The notes below the pieces were generated by a model. The model worked only from the letters and a program-made list of their open reading frames with translations, searched no databases and had not been told where the DNA came from. From NCBI GenBank assembly GCA_027886175.1, contig JAJNNQ010000003.1, positions 10,078,001-10,142,000 on the forward strand: a stretch of 64,000 nucleotides of DNA, written 5' to 3'. Of this stretch, positions 36,201-48,100 are shown piece after piece. A program made the translations under genes and the position numbers. Source of the stretch: Phylloscopus collybita (Eukaryota > Chordata > Aves > Passeriformes > Phylloscopidae). Positions within the stretch are counted from its first letter, which is position 1. The number at the start of each line of letters is the position of its first letter.

Positions 36201-36650
36201 CACTGCAGGTCCTCTGCTGGGAGATTGTTCTCTCTCAGTCCAACAACTAGTGAGGATGGGCTGATTTTTCACACCTTTTAAAGCAAAAGTCACATACCTC
36301 ATATTTTTTTCCTTATGTCACTTGAACTCAGACTTAATTGCTATTCTCAGCAAACAGGTTGCTGCCCTCTGCTCCTGCCACTACCCCTATCTTCCGTGAT
36401 GTGCTAAGGCCATAAATAATTGAAGGCAGGATCTCCTCTGTTGCCCTTTCTTTGTGATTTGTATTCAGGGGCTGCTCAGGGTCTGTCTCAGCCCAAGAAG
36501 CTGCACAGGCCAAGGCTGAGCAGCTGTCGGAGTGAGGGATGGTGTGAGGATTCTCCTGGGAGTGCAGGCGTGCAGGGCAGACATCAGCAACCAGCCTTGA
36601 CCATGTTCCTCTTGGAATAGAAGCCACAGGGCACAAGCTCAGTACATACA
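33234..36650. other. Intergenic DNA between convergent RTP and MASP1 genes
   Basis: No coding exon recognised. In mammals the six exons for the MASP-1 protease domain would lie in this interval (downstream of the MASP-3 exon). No trypsin-like motifs were seen on the minus strand. A TC dinucleotide run occurs at about 35.36 kb, and AT repeats at 36.72-36.77 kb. Confidence 0.55.
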
Positions 36651-36655
36651 AAAGT

Positions 36656-36666
36656 TTTATTTTATT
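36656..36666 (-). promoter_or_regulatory. Candidate polyadenylation signals of MASP1
   Basis: The plus strand reads TTTATTTTATT, giving two overlapping AATAAA copies on the minus strand. They are about 1.6 kb past the MASP-3 stop codon and would define a 1.6-kb 3' UTR. Confidence 0.55.
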
Positions 36667-38267
36667 CTCAGGAGGAAGAGTGAGAGAACCATCCTTGCCT
36701 GACATCAGATATTTTACAGAATGTAATATATATATAAAAAAAGCAATACATATATATTAAAAAATATCTTGCAGTTACATGACATAGCCAAGAGTACAGT
36801 TCATAGTGTATCTGCAAGTTCAACCTCCCTTAGGCCTTCTGCTCCTCTACAAGTTCTACAAATGGCTTTTTTGGATGATGGCAAAATGTCAGAGTGGTTC
36901 ATCAGCTGTTGGCTTCTTCCTTTCACGGAAAAACCAAAGGAGAAGTAGGAGAGAGGCCTGAAGGAGGCTACAGGCACACAATGAGCAGAGAAGGCAATTT
37001 TTGCATGTTGCTTACAGCTACAGGAGGGCTTTGCTGGCAAATGAAGGAGAAGGTCCCTGCTGAAGGAAGGACAGCTCACCTGATCTTGTTCCTTGAGAGA
37101 GATATGAATACTTCTGGTGGGTTTGAGTCAGTCTAGAAGAACTTGGACATCTGCAATAGGCCATAAGAGCCATGAACAAACATTGAACACCACTGGCAAC
37201 CTGTAAATCAGCTAAATCAATGGTCTCAAAAGCAGTAAAAAGGGGCTAGGTTCTTGCAAGAATGAATAAATTGTCATGCAGGACAAACCAGGCCCATGAG
37301 AAAGAGATGAAAGCCAAGGAAGGGTGTTTTATATGAAATGTTTCTGCTGAAAATAAGTATTGCTTAGATACAGCCAATGTGAAGCTGTCTTGTGATGGAA
37401 AACTTTCTTTGGGAGGTCTGCTGTGGCTGGAAACCACAGAGCTAAACTCAGGGTGGGACTAGAGAGGGCTTCAGGTCATAGAAGGCTGGAGAAATTTTGT
37501 GACTGGTGGTCAGGGTGATGCTGAGTCCAAACCCTGCTCCATGTCCTCGTGTTCTCTGTGGGTTACTCATCCCACACGGTGGGATACAGGAATCCTGTTC
37601 GGGCTGGTGCTGTCTTGGCAGCCATGGCTGAAGATTAGGGTTAAATGTGGATGCATCCTCACATCTTTGGGGCCAGGTGGATATCACCTGAGATGCCACC
37701 AAGAAGGGATGCTTATTTGCACATAAAAATAATGGCAGACTCCCAGGACTCTCTTACTACTCCTTGCACAGAAAAGGGGTTCACCAGCGTGGGGAACCTG
37801 TGAGGCCCAGGCCTGCCCACATGAGTTTCCTGCACTGTCCATAGACTCTGAAGCTCTGTAGTTGCATCTTCTGATGGAGAGATTTGGCTGGAGAGTCCTG
37901 GGGCTGGGGACAATTCCCTGTGCATGGCACAAAGCTTTGGTGTCAGGGAAGCACTGCCTCAATTGCTGTGCCTTTTTCCTGGCTTGGAGGGAAGTTCCCT
38001 GGAGTGTGGGTGAGGTTTGCAGATGGGCAGCACATGCGGAGGACACCAGCTGAGATCTCGTCCTTCGCCCCCTCCCGCCAGCTCCCTAGCAAGCATTTCC
38101 TAAGAACGCAAGCGAAGGGATGGGGGACCAAGTGAAACAAATGACCTGGCAAGGGCTTGGCGTGCGTGGAGTATCGTGGCTATTGCTTGCGAAAGACCCG
38201 AGTCTGGAGCACATTAAACAATAAGGAGAAGAAAGGGAGCCGCGGTGGCAGCAGGCTGCTTAGTCAC
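36667..38267 (-). other. MASP1: Probable MASP1 3' UTR
   Basis: The interval between the MASP-3 stop codon and the double polyadenylation signal contains no recognised exon. It is treated as 3' UTR by position only. Confidence 0.45.
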
Positions 38268-39163
38268 TCATCTCTCCAGCTCTGGGTCCAGAAATGTCCA
38301 TCTCTCTGAGGAGCCTGTTTTCTGCTCCACCCAGTCCACATAGTTAGAGACCTTGGTGTACACACCGTACACCTGCTTGCTGCCGCACTCCTCTGGGCCA
38401 CCCCACGAGACCAGCCCTTGGGCCACCCACCTCCGCGTTCCTGGGTCCTGGATGACAAAGGCTCCCCCGCTGTCCCCCAAACAAGTGTCCTTCCCCCCCT
38501 CATAGTAGCCGGCGCAGAACATGTTCTCGGTCACGCTGTAGTTGCCTGAGCGCGACTCGTAGCTGGTCTTGCACTCGGCGTGCAGCACCACGGGCAGTTT
38601 GACGTACTGCAGGATGTCAGACAGGGTCCTCATGCCTGAGCTGATGATCTCGTCCACAGTGATGTTGGGGTTGGAGATTCCCCAGCCAGCCACCAGCCCC
38701 AGCGTGTTGGGGTGAGGCCCCTCCAGCTCGTGCTCAAACTGGGGCAAGCAGACAGGCATGACATACTTCCCCATGGTCACCTTCTCCTTCAGCTTGACCA
38801 GCGCGATGTCATGGTTGTAGTTCTGGATGTCGAACTCCTCGTGGAGGATGATCCTCTCCACTGTCCTGTTGACAGCTTCCATCTTGTTCCTCACATCATG
38901 AAGGGCCAGGTAGACGGTGACATGCTCCTTGGAGACGGGGATGACAGTCTTGTCCCGCCGCTGGGAGCGGAGCACGTGGGCGGCTGTCAGCACCCAGGAC
39001 TCGGAGAGCAGGGCCCCGCTGCCAAACCATTTGTCATTGGGCACCCGGGACAGGTCCTCCACCACAATCAGGGCCTGCCAGGGGAAGAAGCCGGGCTCCG
39101 CGTTCCGCCCGCCGATGATGCGCTTGATGATGCCAGGCAGAGGGCGAGCTGGCCGGCCACACA
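38268..39163 (-). CDS. MASP1: MASP1 exon 11, MASP-3 serine protease domain in a single exon
   Basis: An 896-nt intronless protease domain, as in the MASP-3 exon of other vertebrates. It shows [14 protein letters not shown] followed by [47 protein letters not shown] and [10 protein letters not shown]. It lacks the histidine-loop disulfide pair typical of multi-exon MASP-1 proteases, in line with the MASP-3/MASP-2/C1r/C1s type. The reading frame is intact to TGA. Confidence 0.97.
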
Positions 39164-42100
39164 CTGCGGACGGAAGGGACAGGACAGTTACTTCCAGCTT
39201 ATTTATCTGGGGAACAAATGAAAAGGGGTATCCCTGTATGTTATGCCATGTGGCTGGTTGTCTTCAAACCGCTCTCTTTTATCTTTTTTGGTTGGTTTTT
39301 TTTTTTTTTTTCATTTCATTTTCAGTTTCTGGAGTGATTTGGCTAGATTCACACCACTTCAGAAGCAGAAAGGCCAAATGAGTAATCTTATAGCCTCACT
39401 GTGACCTGTGAACTCACCCAGCCCTTCCCAGGGCTTGCCTGGCTCCTGCTCAGTGTGCCAAGAGACCCAGGGGAGGGATAGTGGGAGGACTGGAGCTTGA
39501 CATCAGCCTAGTCTCACCCCTCACTCTGAGACCTGTCATGAGGTCTGTGTTCTCATAGCCATGGCATTTACCCTCCTGGAGCTGCAGTGGCTGGAGAAGG
39601 CTTGGCCATGGAATGTTGCCTAGCACCATGGGCTTTATTCCTGTGTCTCATCACCCACAATTCTGGCAGCCAAACCAGAACCTCTCTGCTCAGCTCTTCA
39701 ACAGACCCAGAATTAATGCCTGAAGAGCCCTGACCTGGTGCCTGCTTTGCTTCCAGGAGCTTTATCTAGGTACAGTGTTAGGAATCAGGATGCTGAAGGT
39801 GTCTCTGAGAGGATGGACAGGGTGGGGAGGGACAATCCTGTCCCTAGGGACCTTAAGCCTTTGGACATGGCTTTTGGTGGTGGGGCTGATTCCTGCCTAT
39901 GGCAGCACTGTGGAGGGGGGACTCCCAGGTGGTTTGGGTTGCTGATGTCACTGGGAGGTTGCAGGAATCTGTTTGGGCTTGTCCTGCTTCTAGAAGGGTC
40001 CTGAATCACAGCAACTCATGTGCTGGTCTCATCCCTCTCAATGTGCAAAAAAACCCCAGGTCCTCCAAGGAAAGTGCTGGGTCTCTGCCTCAATGCCACC
40101 TGTGCTGTGAGGGGACAATGCAAAGCCTCACAAACAGAGGGTCTGACACCTCAGGGTGGTGGGGTCAGGGTAAGAATCAGTCTTGGAACCAGGGTAGGAG
40201 CACTGGAAGCTGCTAATGTGGATTTGTTGAGGCTGGGGTCTGTCTCTAGGAAAAATGTAACTCTAGCAGGGAGGGAGCATCGTGATTGTGTTTCTGCATG
40301 TGCTCTGCACCCCTGTCTTACCCAGTGCTGAAAGGAATAGAAAACATGCTCAGGAAAAGAATTCCTGTGTCCCAGCCCAGCTGCTCTGCTGCACCAAAGC
40401 CGATGGCTGTCCCAGGGAGATGCTTTTAGAGGAAGTACATCCAGCCAAATATTTATTCTATTAAATTACATATCAAAAATGCTGACCAGGCTGCAAATGC
40501 TCCCACTAATGGCAGAGGCAGGCATGCAGCAGCCTGGAACAGAGGTTCCTCTTGATGGGGAGGTGCGTGAGACACAGGGGAAGATCTGAAGAGCAGCTGG
40601 CCAGCTGCTGCCTGCAGATGCTGATCTCAGGAGAGCATCACCCTCTCTCTGGGATTTTCCATTTTCCTGAAGTCTCTCTGACTCCTGTCACTAATCACAA
40701 GGCCTGGAAATGGCCCATAAAAGCAGCTATGGCTCCAAAGCTGTCCCCGTATGCTCCCAGCTCAAATTAGTTCAGGCTGAAACATCAAGCAGAGATGCAG
40801 AGAGCAGCTGCCACAACAAGAGCAGCCACAGCCCTGGTCTTGGAGTTTTGTGGGATGCAGGGAATCTTAGGAGTCTTTCCTCTGGCCTTGGAGTTGGAGA
40901 GCAGAAGGCTGGAGAGCAGATACCCTCCATGGGGCTGGGCCAGTGTCTGAACCCCAGGGTGGTTGCAGCTGCAGCTGCTGCATGGCAGCCAGATCCCTGC
41001 ACCTCTCTGGAGAGCCATCTCTTCATATCCCACTACAATCCACACCCAAGCTGCCTCCAGGCCCCTGACGTGCCAGCCAGCCTGGCCCCATGCTTGGCTA
41101 CATCCAGAAGCTGTCCCAGAGACTTTTGTTTAATCCCAAGCAGGTGCCTGGCCTGGAAACTTGCTGGCTGCAAATATTTCTGCCACTGCTCAAAGGCTTG
41201 GGACTTTTCCTTCCCTGTAAAGTAGTTTGTTTTTTTTTTTTTTTCTGGAAGGCTTGAAGAGGTGATAATTGCTACTGGATGTGTACACACTGCCAACAGG
41301 AGCTGACAGCCAGGTCAGCTCTGCTCTTGGCTAAAACTATCTCCAGGGATGCTGGGGGCTGAACATGGCCAGTGGCTGCTGGTTTCCTTGTGTGCTGGAG
41401 TGGGGATCTTGGGGAGCTCTGACAGCTGGGATGGCTGCGACCCCGGTGCCACCACTGCACCCTGAGCATCCGGGCCTGCTGGGACAGCAGGAAGCCTCTG
41501 TCCCCACCACCCTCCTGGCCACGCATGGTGGCACTTGGGTCTGTACAGCTGGCACTGTCACCAGGAGCAGGACTCCTGCATGGCAGCATCCCCTCCCAGC
41601 GTGTCCCTGCTCTGTCCCCCTGGCTGAGGTGGGAAGCAGCCCCCCCAGCAGCAGTACCTGGTCGGCAGGATGGCAGCTTGGTCCCCAGCTCCTCACTCCT
41701 CCACTGCCCCAGTGCATCGCACGTGTAGGTGGCTGGAAGAGAGCAAAGTGTTAGCTGGGCTCTGGTCCTGGTGTGAGGGATTGTCCTTTCCAGTGAGGAG
41801 ACCTTGCCCAGCTGTCAGGGCCCTTTGAACTCTTTTTCAGAGCAGGAAGTGACCTCCCTTTTAATGCCCTCTGTGTTCCATCCCCGGGGGGCCATGGTGG
41901 CCCTGGCCACATGCAGGGACACGTCTCCATCCTCAGTTTCATTGCCTTGAGCTGTCTGGAGGGCTGTGCTATAGCCTCAGCCTCAGCTGGCAGCTGCCTC
42001 CACATAAAAATGCTGCCAATGCCCATTCTGCTAATTCATATGTGATGCTGGGACCATATGCAGGGAGATAAAAGCAGAGAGACAAGAATGTGAGGAATTC

Positions 42101-45100
42101 TTTTGGCTTTGCTTGCTGAGTGAGAAGGGCTGGGCTGTGTATGCACCCTTTCTACTGTTCAGAACTGGGTCTGAAGGGTACAGAGAACTGTGGTGCTTGA
42201 CAAACCACCCTGTGGTTTTTCTGTGATTGTGGACCAAGGGGGATGGCAGGAAAAACTCAGTCTGATATGATCCCGCTGCTATCTGTTGAGCTCTGTGTGT
42301 GCTGAGCATTTGGGTGCTGGAATGAGGAGCCTTGTAGAGCCCTTCCAGAGGCTGCTGGACCTGGTGCTCTCTCCAGCAGCAGCTCCTTTCACAGAGACAC
42401 AGAAAATTTTGTAGTCTGCAGGGAAGAGATGGCAGGGTAAGGGGGCAGAACGCAGAACACCCACATTGCTCTGCCGAGGCTGTGAAAACTCAGACAAAGC
42501 AGCCAGCAGGGCCAACTCCATCCTACCTCATTGTGGAGCAGGATTTGTCCAGTCTAACAGTCCAGGCAGGGCAGACAGGGTTAGTGTGGGCTACATCCAC
42601 AGCCTGGAGCTGCCATCCCAGATTCCCCCCACTTGCATCCCATGTGCCCAGCCTCACTGTGCCGTGGGGACGTGGCCTGGCCCCACTGCTCACCGGTGCT
42701 GTTGGGGGCCATGTGGTAGTAGGGGTGCTGGCAGTGGTACTGGATGGCTGCTTGGTAGGTGGTCAGGTTGTTCCTGGTGGAGAAGGTGACAAAGCCATGC
42801 TCCAGCTCCGGCGGCGCTTTGCAGTCAGCAACTGAAAGCCAACACAGAAGGGGGGGTTGAACCCTGTGCTGTACCTTGGGGTGTTCAGCCAGCCAGCAGG
42901 CAGTGCTGGGCTTTGGCGTGGGATGGTGGTCTTGTGGGACAGAGCAAGGGCCTGTATAATGCTGTAACCCTTTTCTCTCTGGCACTGGTGGAGGCTCTGT
43001 CCTGGCAGGGCAGCCTATCTCTGTGAAACCCTCCCATGGCCACCCTGCACAGACAGAGCACATGAGTGGCACCATGGAACAGCAGCAGTATGTCCCACCC
43101 ACAGGCTGTGTGACCCACACCACTCACACTGGTGGAGACCCCAGGCCCAGGAGCCCCTCCATGTAGTGCAAGATCTCTCTGTTACACCAGTGAGAGGGGA
43201 AGAAGTCTGTTCTGGCAGGTGAAGTCTGTTGTGAGATGGTCCCAGAGTGTGTCTTTGCATTGTGGAGATGTGCAGGGAGAGGCAGGGAGATTCACAGCTG
43301 TGCATCAGGGGTGCTCCTCTATGCACAAGGCTCTGCTGAGAGCACAGCCCTGTCCTTCCTGCTCTGGTCTTGCTCACCAAACAGTGCTGATGAGCATTTA
43401 CAGACCAGGTGGAACAACCCTTGGTCCTGGCCGTCCTATGACATGGGGAATAGGACATTGATGAGTGTGGCTTGGCTGGTCTGCAGGCAGGGGTGAGGCC
43501 AGCACATGTGGGTGAGACCAAACTTGCTCCATTCCCAAGACATCAGCAGGGCTGGCTGTGCTTCACCAATCCCTGGTCTTGACACAAGGTCTGATGGAGT
43601 GAGGAGAATTTTGGGATGCCATTGCCCCTTCCCCATGGCCTTCCCCTTTCTCCCCATGATCCCTCAGAGTGCTCTGCCAGTGTCTCCCTGCAGCTTGTTC
43701 CCCAAATTATTTTTGTGCCAAACAGTCCAAGGAAGATCCCAGGCTGGGGGAGGATTCATTTGCCAAATCCAGGAGTCACCTCCTTGGAGCTGAGCCTCCC
43801 TACCCTGTGGGCAGTTCACAGCACATTTGGGTGATGCTGTGCAGCCTTTTCCTTCTCCATCCTGGGTACCTGCCCCAGTAGAGGGCAGGAACCAGGGTCT
43901 GGTCCTGCCAAGAATCAGTGCTGTGGAGCTGGGTTCTGCTGTGTTTGGGTTGAGGGGTTGAGTAGGGAAATGGTGAATTTGCAGTAAGCAAAGTCCTGTG
44001 GATCAGGGATGGTGTGAGGTCTGTTGGCTCCCCTGTGCTCCAGGATGTGAAGGGAGCAAGGACAGCAGTCCTAACTGATCCAGGCTAACAAAGAGAGAAT
44101 TCACTAGACATGGTAGCTGGAATCAGTGATAAGTACTACTGCTCAGGATTACCTAATTCCTTGGGTGAGAAAAGCTTGGTTTATGGCAAAATACTGCAGC
44201 TCACCATTCACCAGGGTCCTCTCCACTGTCTATAGAGACAGCAAGTGATGGGATGAGTGTTTAGGTGCAGGCAGGCTGGGTGGAGACTCTGTGTACCTGT
44301 TTCCTTGCAGGAAAGAGGGAATGAATGTCAGGGGACCATCCTGGCCTGCTTCTCTTCTCTGGGATTGTTTATGGCTGCAGGGCAGCATTCACTGGCCTGC
44401 ACAGCCCATCTCACCCCTGTGTGTCCCTCAGATCTGGGCAGGCCTGATCCCTGGAGAATGGGCTCTTGTAGAGAGGTGTTGCTGCACCTGTGTACCAGGT
44501 CCTGCTGAAAGGGTGAGGGGAGGGCATTTGTTCTGTGAGCCTTTCTAGGGTTTTCCCTCAGGAAAGGGGCCATTTGGCATCTCTGTCTTTGTAGGACCAG
44601 AAGTGGACTGACATCCCCAACATACACCTCCTCCTCCTCCTCCTCCTCCTCCTCTCCCAGCCTCTGGTCCACATCCTGACATCCTCCTAGTGGAGCCTCC
44701 AGTGCCCCAGGGAGTACAGGGTGCATGCTCATGGCTCCTGGGTATGTGAAAGGGGACAGATACCAGGCTCTGACCTCCTTCAGCTGCAGTCAGCCTGAGG
44801 CCAGTCTGTCCTCACCTCTGCCAGGCCAGCCGTGGGGCACAAAGGGGAAGTGGAGGAACATCCATTCCCCTGCCTCGGTGCCAGGGCTCGGTGCCTGCAG
44901 GAAAGGGCTGGTGATGCCAGCCCATTCTCCAGGCCTCCTTGTCTGGAGGGTCTGAAAGGCACCAGGACTCTTGGAGAGAGGAGAGGAAGGAGTGTTTCTT
45001 ATTTGCAACGCTGGGCCAGTCAGGCCAGTGGGACAGTGGGAGACTGAGTCCAACCCACCGACCAACCAACGGGGCAGCCGTGCCACAATCCTTGCACCGC

Positions 45101-48100
45101 TGCCTTGGAGAGGGAGCCGAGGTGGCCCAGGAGTCCAGCTGGAGAGGGAGGGATGCAGAAACACTGGGAGCTGGCAGCAGCACGTGGTCCCCAGGCAGTG
45201 GTGCTGGGGCCAGGTGGGCCCCCTTCCTGTGGGGCAGGCAGTGTGTCACTGCGAGAGGGGGGCTTGACGCCAGTTTCCTTCTCGAGACGGAGTTAAGAAA
45301 GCACCAGGTGTGGGGGTTAAGAGTGCCATGCCGGTTAGACAAGCCACAGAGATGGATTTGGCAGCCAGGCCAGTGGAAAGGGACCCTGCCCTGGGTACTG
45401 GACAGATCAGAGGGGCATGGAGGCAGGCTGCCCGTCGGGGCGGCACGGCCGGCGCCAGCCTCACGCGGCCACTTGCTCCGAGCCGGCTCTTCCCTCTGTC
45501 TGGTTGTTGGCTCTATCTGCAGCTGCACCGAAAGCAGAGGGGAAGGAGGAGAGCAGAGAGAGAAAGCCCAATTAGTAGATGAGCAGAGAAAGACATGCAG
45601 GAAACCCAGCCCCCAAAAAACACCAGACATCGTTAATGAGCTCCCAGTGAGCCATGCCAGGGTGCCGTGGATGCCAGTGGAGCCACGGCCCTGCTGGGGA
45701 CCCCTGTGCTCTGCTCAGCCAGGGCGACCTGTGGGTGGTGGCTGGGAGAGGCACAGGTTTCTGTTTAGCCTCTCCAGGCTATGGAGCTGGATTTTGTTCA
45801 TTTTGCTGAGAAGCTTTTTGTTTTCTGCTTTGTTTGTGCCCTGCCTCTCACAGACATCCCAGGGAGATGGGAGTCTTTGCAGTCTGAAGGCCTAAACTGG
45901 CCATTTAGGGGCTTCTTGGCTTTCCAAAATGTCTTAGAAATTTAGTGTATTACACAAGAAGGCATCACTTCCAGCCCAGCTGGAACAATGCAGGTAATAA
46001 TTTCAATTTTCTCAAAAAGATAATAATTTTTGGTGTTAAAAATATTTACCTAGATTTTGTTCTAATTTTTAGAAAATGCAAATTTTTCTCTGATCACTGT
46101 TCAAGCTGGATAAAATCAATGGGAATCTGTTGTAATGAAAGTGTAGGAGTAGGGAGCTCCTCAGCAGGACAGAGGCATCACTGACCCCACAGTTTTTAAG
46201 GAGCCCTTTCAGTTATTAATATATTTAACAAGTCTGAGAGCTTCCCAATTTCCATTTGGCTTGGGAAAACATGAAACAGAACTCCAGAAATACTCTTTCT
46301 TCCAAGCTAAATGCAAAATATTATTAAAAGGAAAAGAGTTTGCCCAGATGAGGAGAACCTGGATCCCAACACCCCTAGAAAGCATCCCCTCCTGCCTCTC
46401 CTGGAAGCACCTGGGACAATCCCTGACCTTGTTTGCTGCTTTTCTCCTATCTGGGCCAGCCTTACAGCACTGAGCAGCAGTGAGAGCCTCCCTGAGCTCT
46501 GAGGTTTGGGGGAAAGGGAAAAGTTATGATCAGGTACATCTCCCAAGCCTGAGCTGAGAGAAGAGCTGGGTTAGATGGAAGAAGAGATGATTCAAATTAT
46601 CACCTGTCCTTTCAAGTGGCATTTCTTTTCTTCTCTGCTTTTCTCCCATTTTAAGGTTTGTAAATATTTGGACATTTTTCCCTTCTCTCTCACTTACCTG
46701 AGCAATGCCCAGTTCAGGGCAGCACCTGGGACCTCTCTAATGCCCTGCATTTTAATAGCCTCCATTGGGAAGGAAATTTGTACTGGGAACTAGATTGTCC
46801 CACATTGGCTCAGGCTTACCTGACAGAGCCAGTTCTCAAGAGCCAGGCCTGCTCTTTCTTTGACAGGGAGACAGCAAAGTGGCTCACAAATCAAGTTATA
46901 TGAGTAATCTAAATAAAAGCACCAATCTCCTGCTTGTGGCATTTGGCCTGAGCCCTGTTATGTTATTCAAGAACAAGCCAAAAGAGCTTTGCAGGGTTAC
47001 GTGTCCTCTCTGGCTGGGTTCGTGTCTCTGAGTAAGGAACTCCACTCTGGCAGGGCAGCTCCCAGTAGCATGAAATGATTTTAGCAGGAAAAGGACATTG
47101 GCAGGGTAGGGAAGGGTGTCCTTACTTTTGCAGATAGGGACCTTGTTACTCCATGTGCCATCCTTCAGACACTCGATCTGGAAGGAGTCACTTTCCACGT
47201 TATCCTGTGTAGAAGGCACCAACAAAAACAAACAAACAAACCCTATCAATGTTCAAGGCAAAGAAATAAATCTCTCAATAAAAAGGGAATTTCTTGGTCA
47301 TTTAAACAAGTTATATCCAGCATGCCCTGGAAGAGGACTTTTTTAGCTAAAAATTGCAATAAAATCATAATGAAAAACTTGAGGAGTTTTCTTGTTGCCA
47401 GCAACTCAGTGGCAAGCTGAAAGCCAAAGAACTGGAGTCACTTACTCCTGTTGTAAATGATGAGATGGGTAAGGAGGCAGCTCTGCATGAAGGATGAGAC
47501 TGGGAGGAGATCAGAGAAATACTCAAGTCCATGTTGGAAGTAAATGTGGGCTACTGGCTTGGAGGGGAGACAGCCACCCCACGAGCCAGCCACACTCTCT
47601 GTGGTTCTCAGATGTTTCCCAGGGAGAGCCTGCCAGAATCCTGCCCCCCTTGACTGGCTGAAGCTGTCCCCAAGTCCCTGAGGACCTCCCAGTCAGTGGA
47701 GGCTGGTCTCTGCAGGGCTGCTGAGACAGTGGCCATGCAGGTGGGGGGCAGGCAGAGCCCTGGCAGCTGCCTCAGAGCTTTTGCTGACCTTTTCTCTGGC
47801 AGAGGTGCCAGACCTGACATTCTATGGGTTTGCTAGCTCTGGGGGGATGCTGAGAGGGTGGCTCAGGGAAGTGCTATCTCCTCTTTTCCTCTCCATCTTT
47901 GGAAAGGTGTTGGCTCTCAGAGGAGATGTTTTCCTTGGCCCTGGAAAGGGGGTGAGGATGACGTGTGATTGTGTTCACTCTCCCAGAGATGCAATGGCTT
48001 TGAGAGGAAGTATCTTCTTCCTACCCATATTCCCAGCTCCATGTTGTCAATCCATACCTTCAGCACTTTGTATCCAGTGTTGCAGCTGATGACAACCTGG

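Noticed and set aside
38712..39381. Plus-strand open frames over the MASP-3 protease exon
   Set aside because: Antisense shadows of a verified protease exon.
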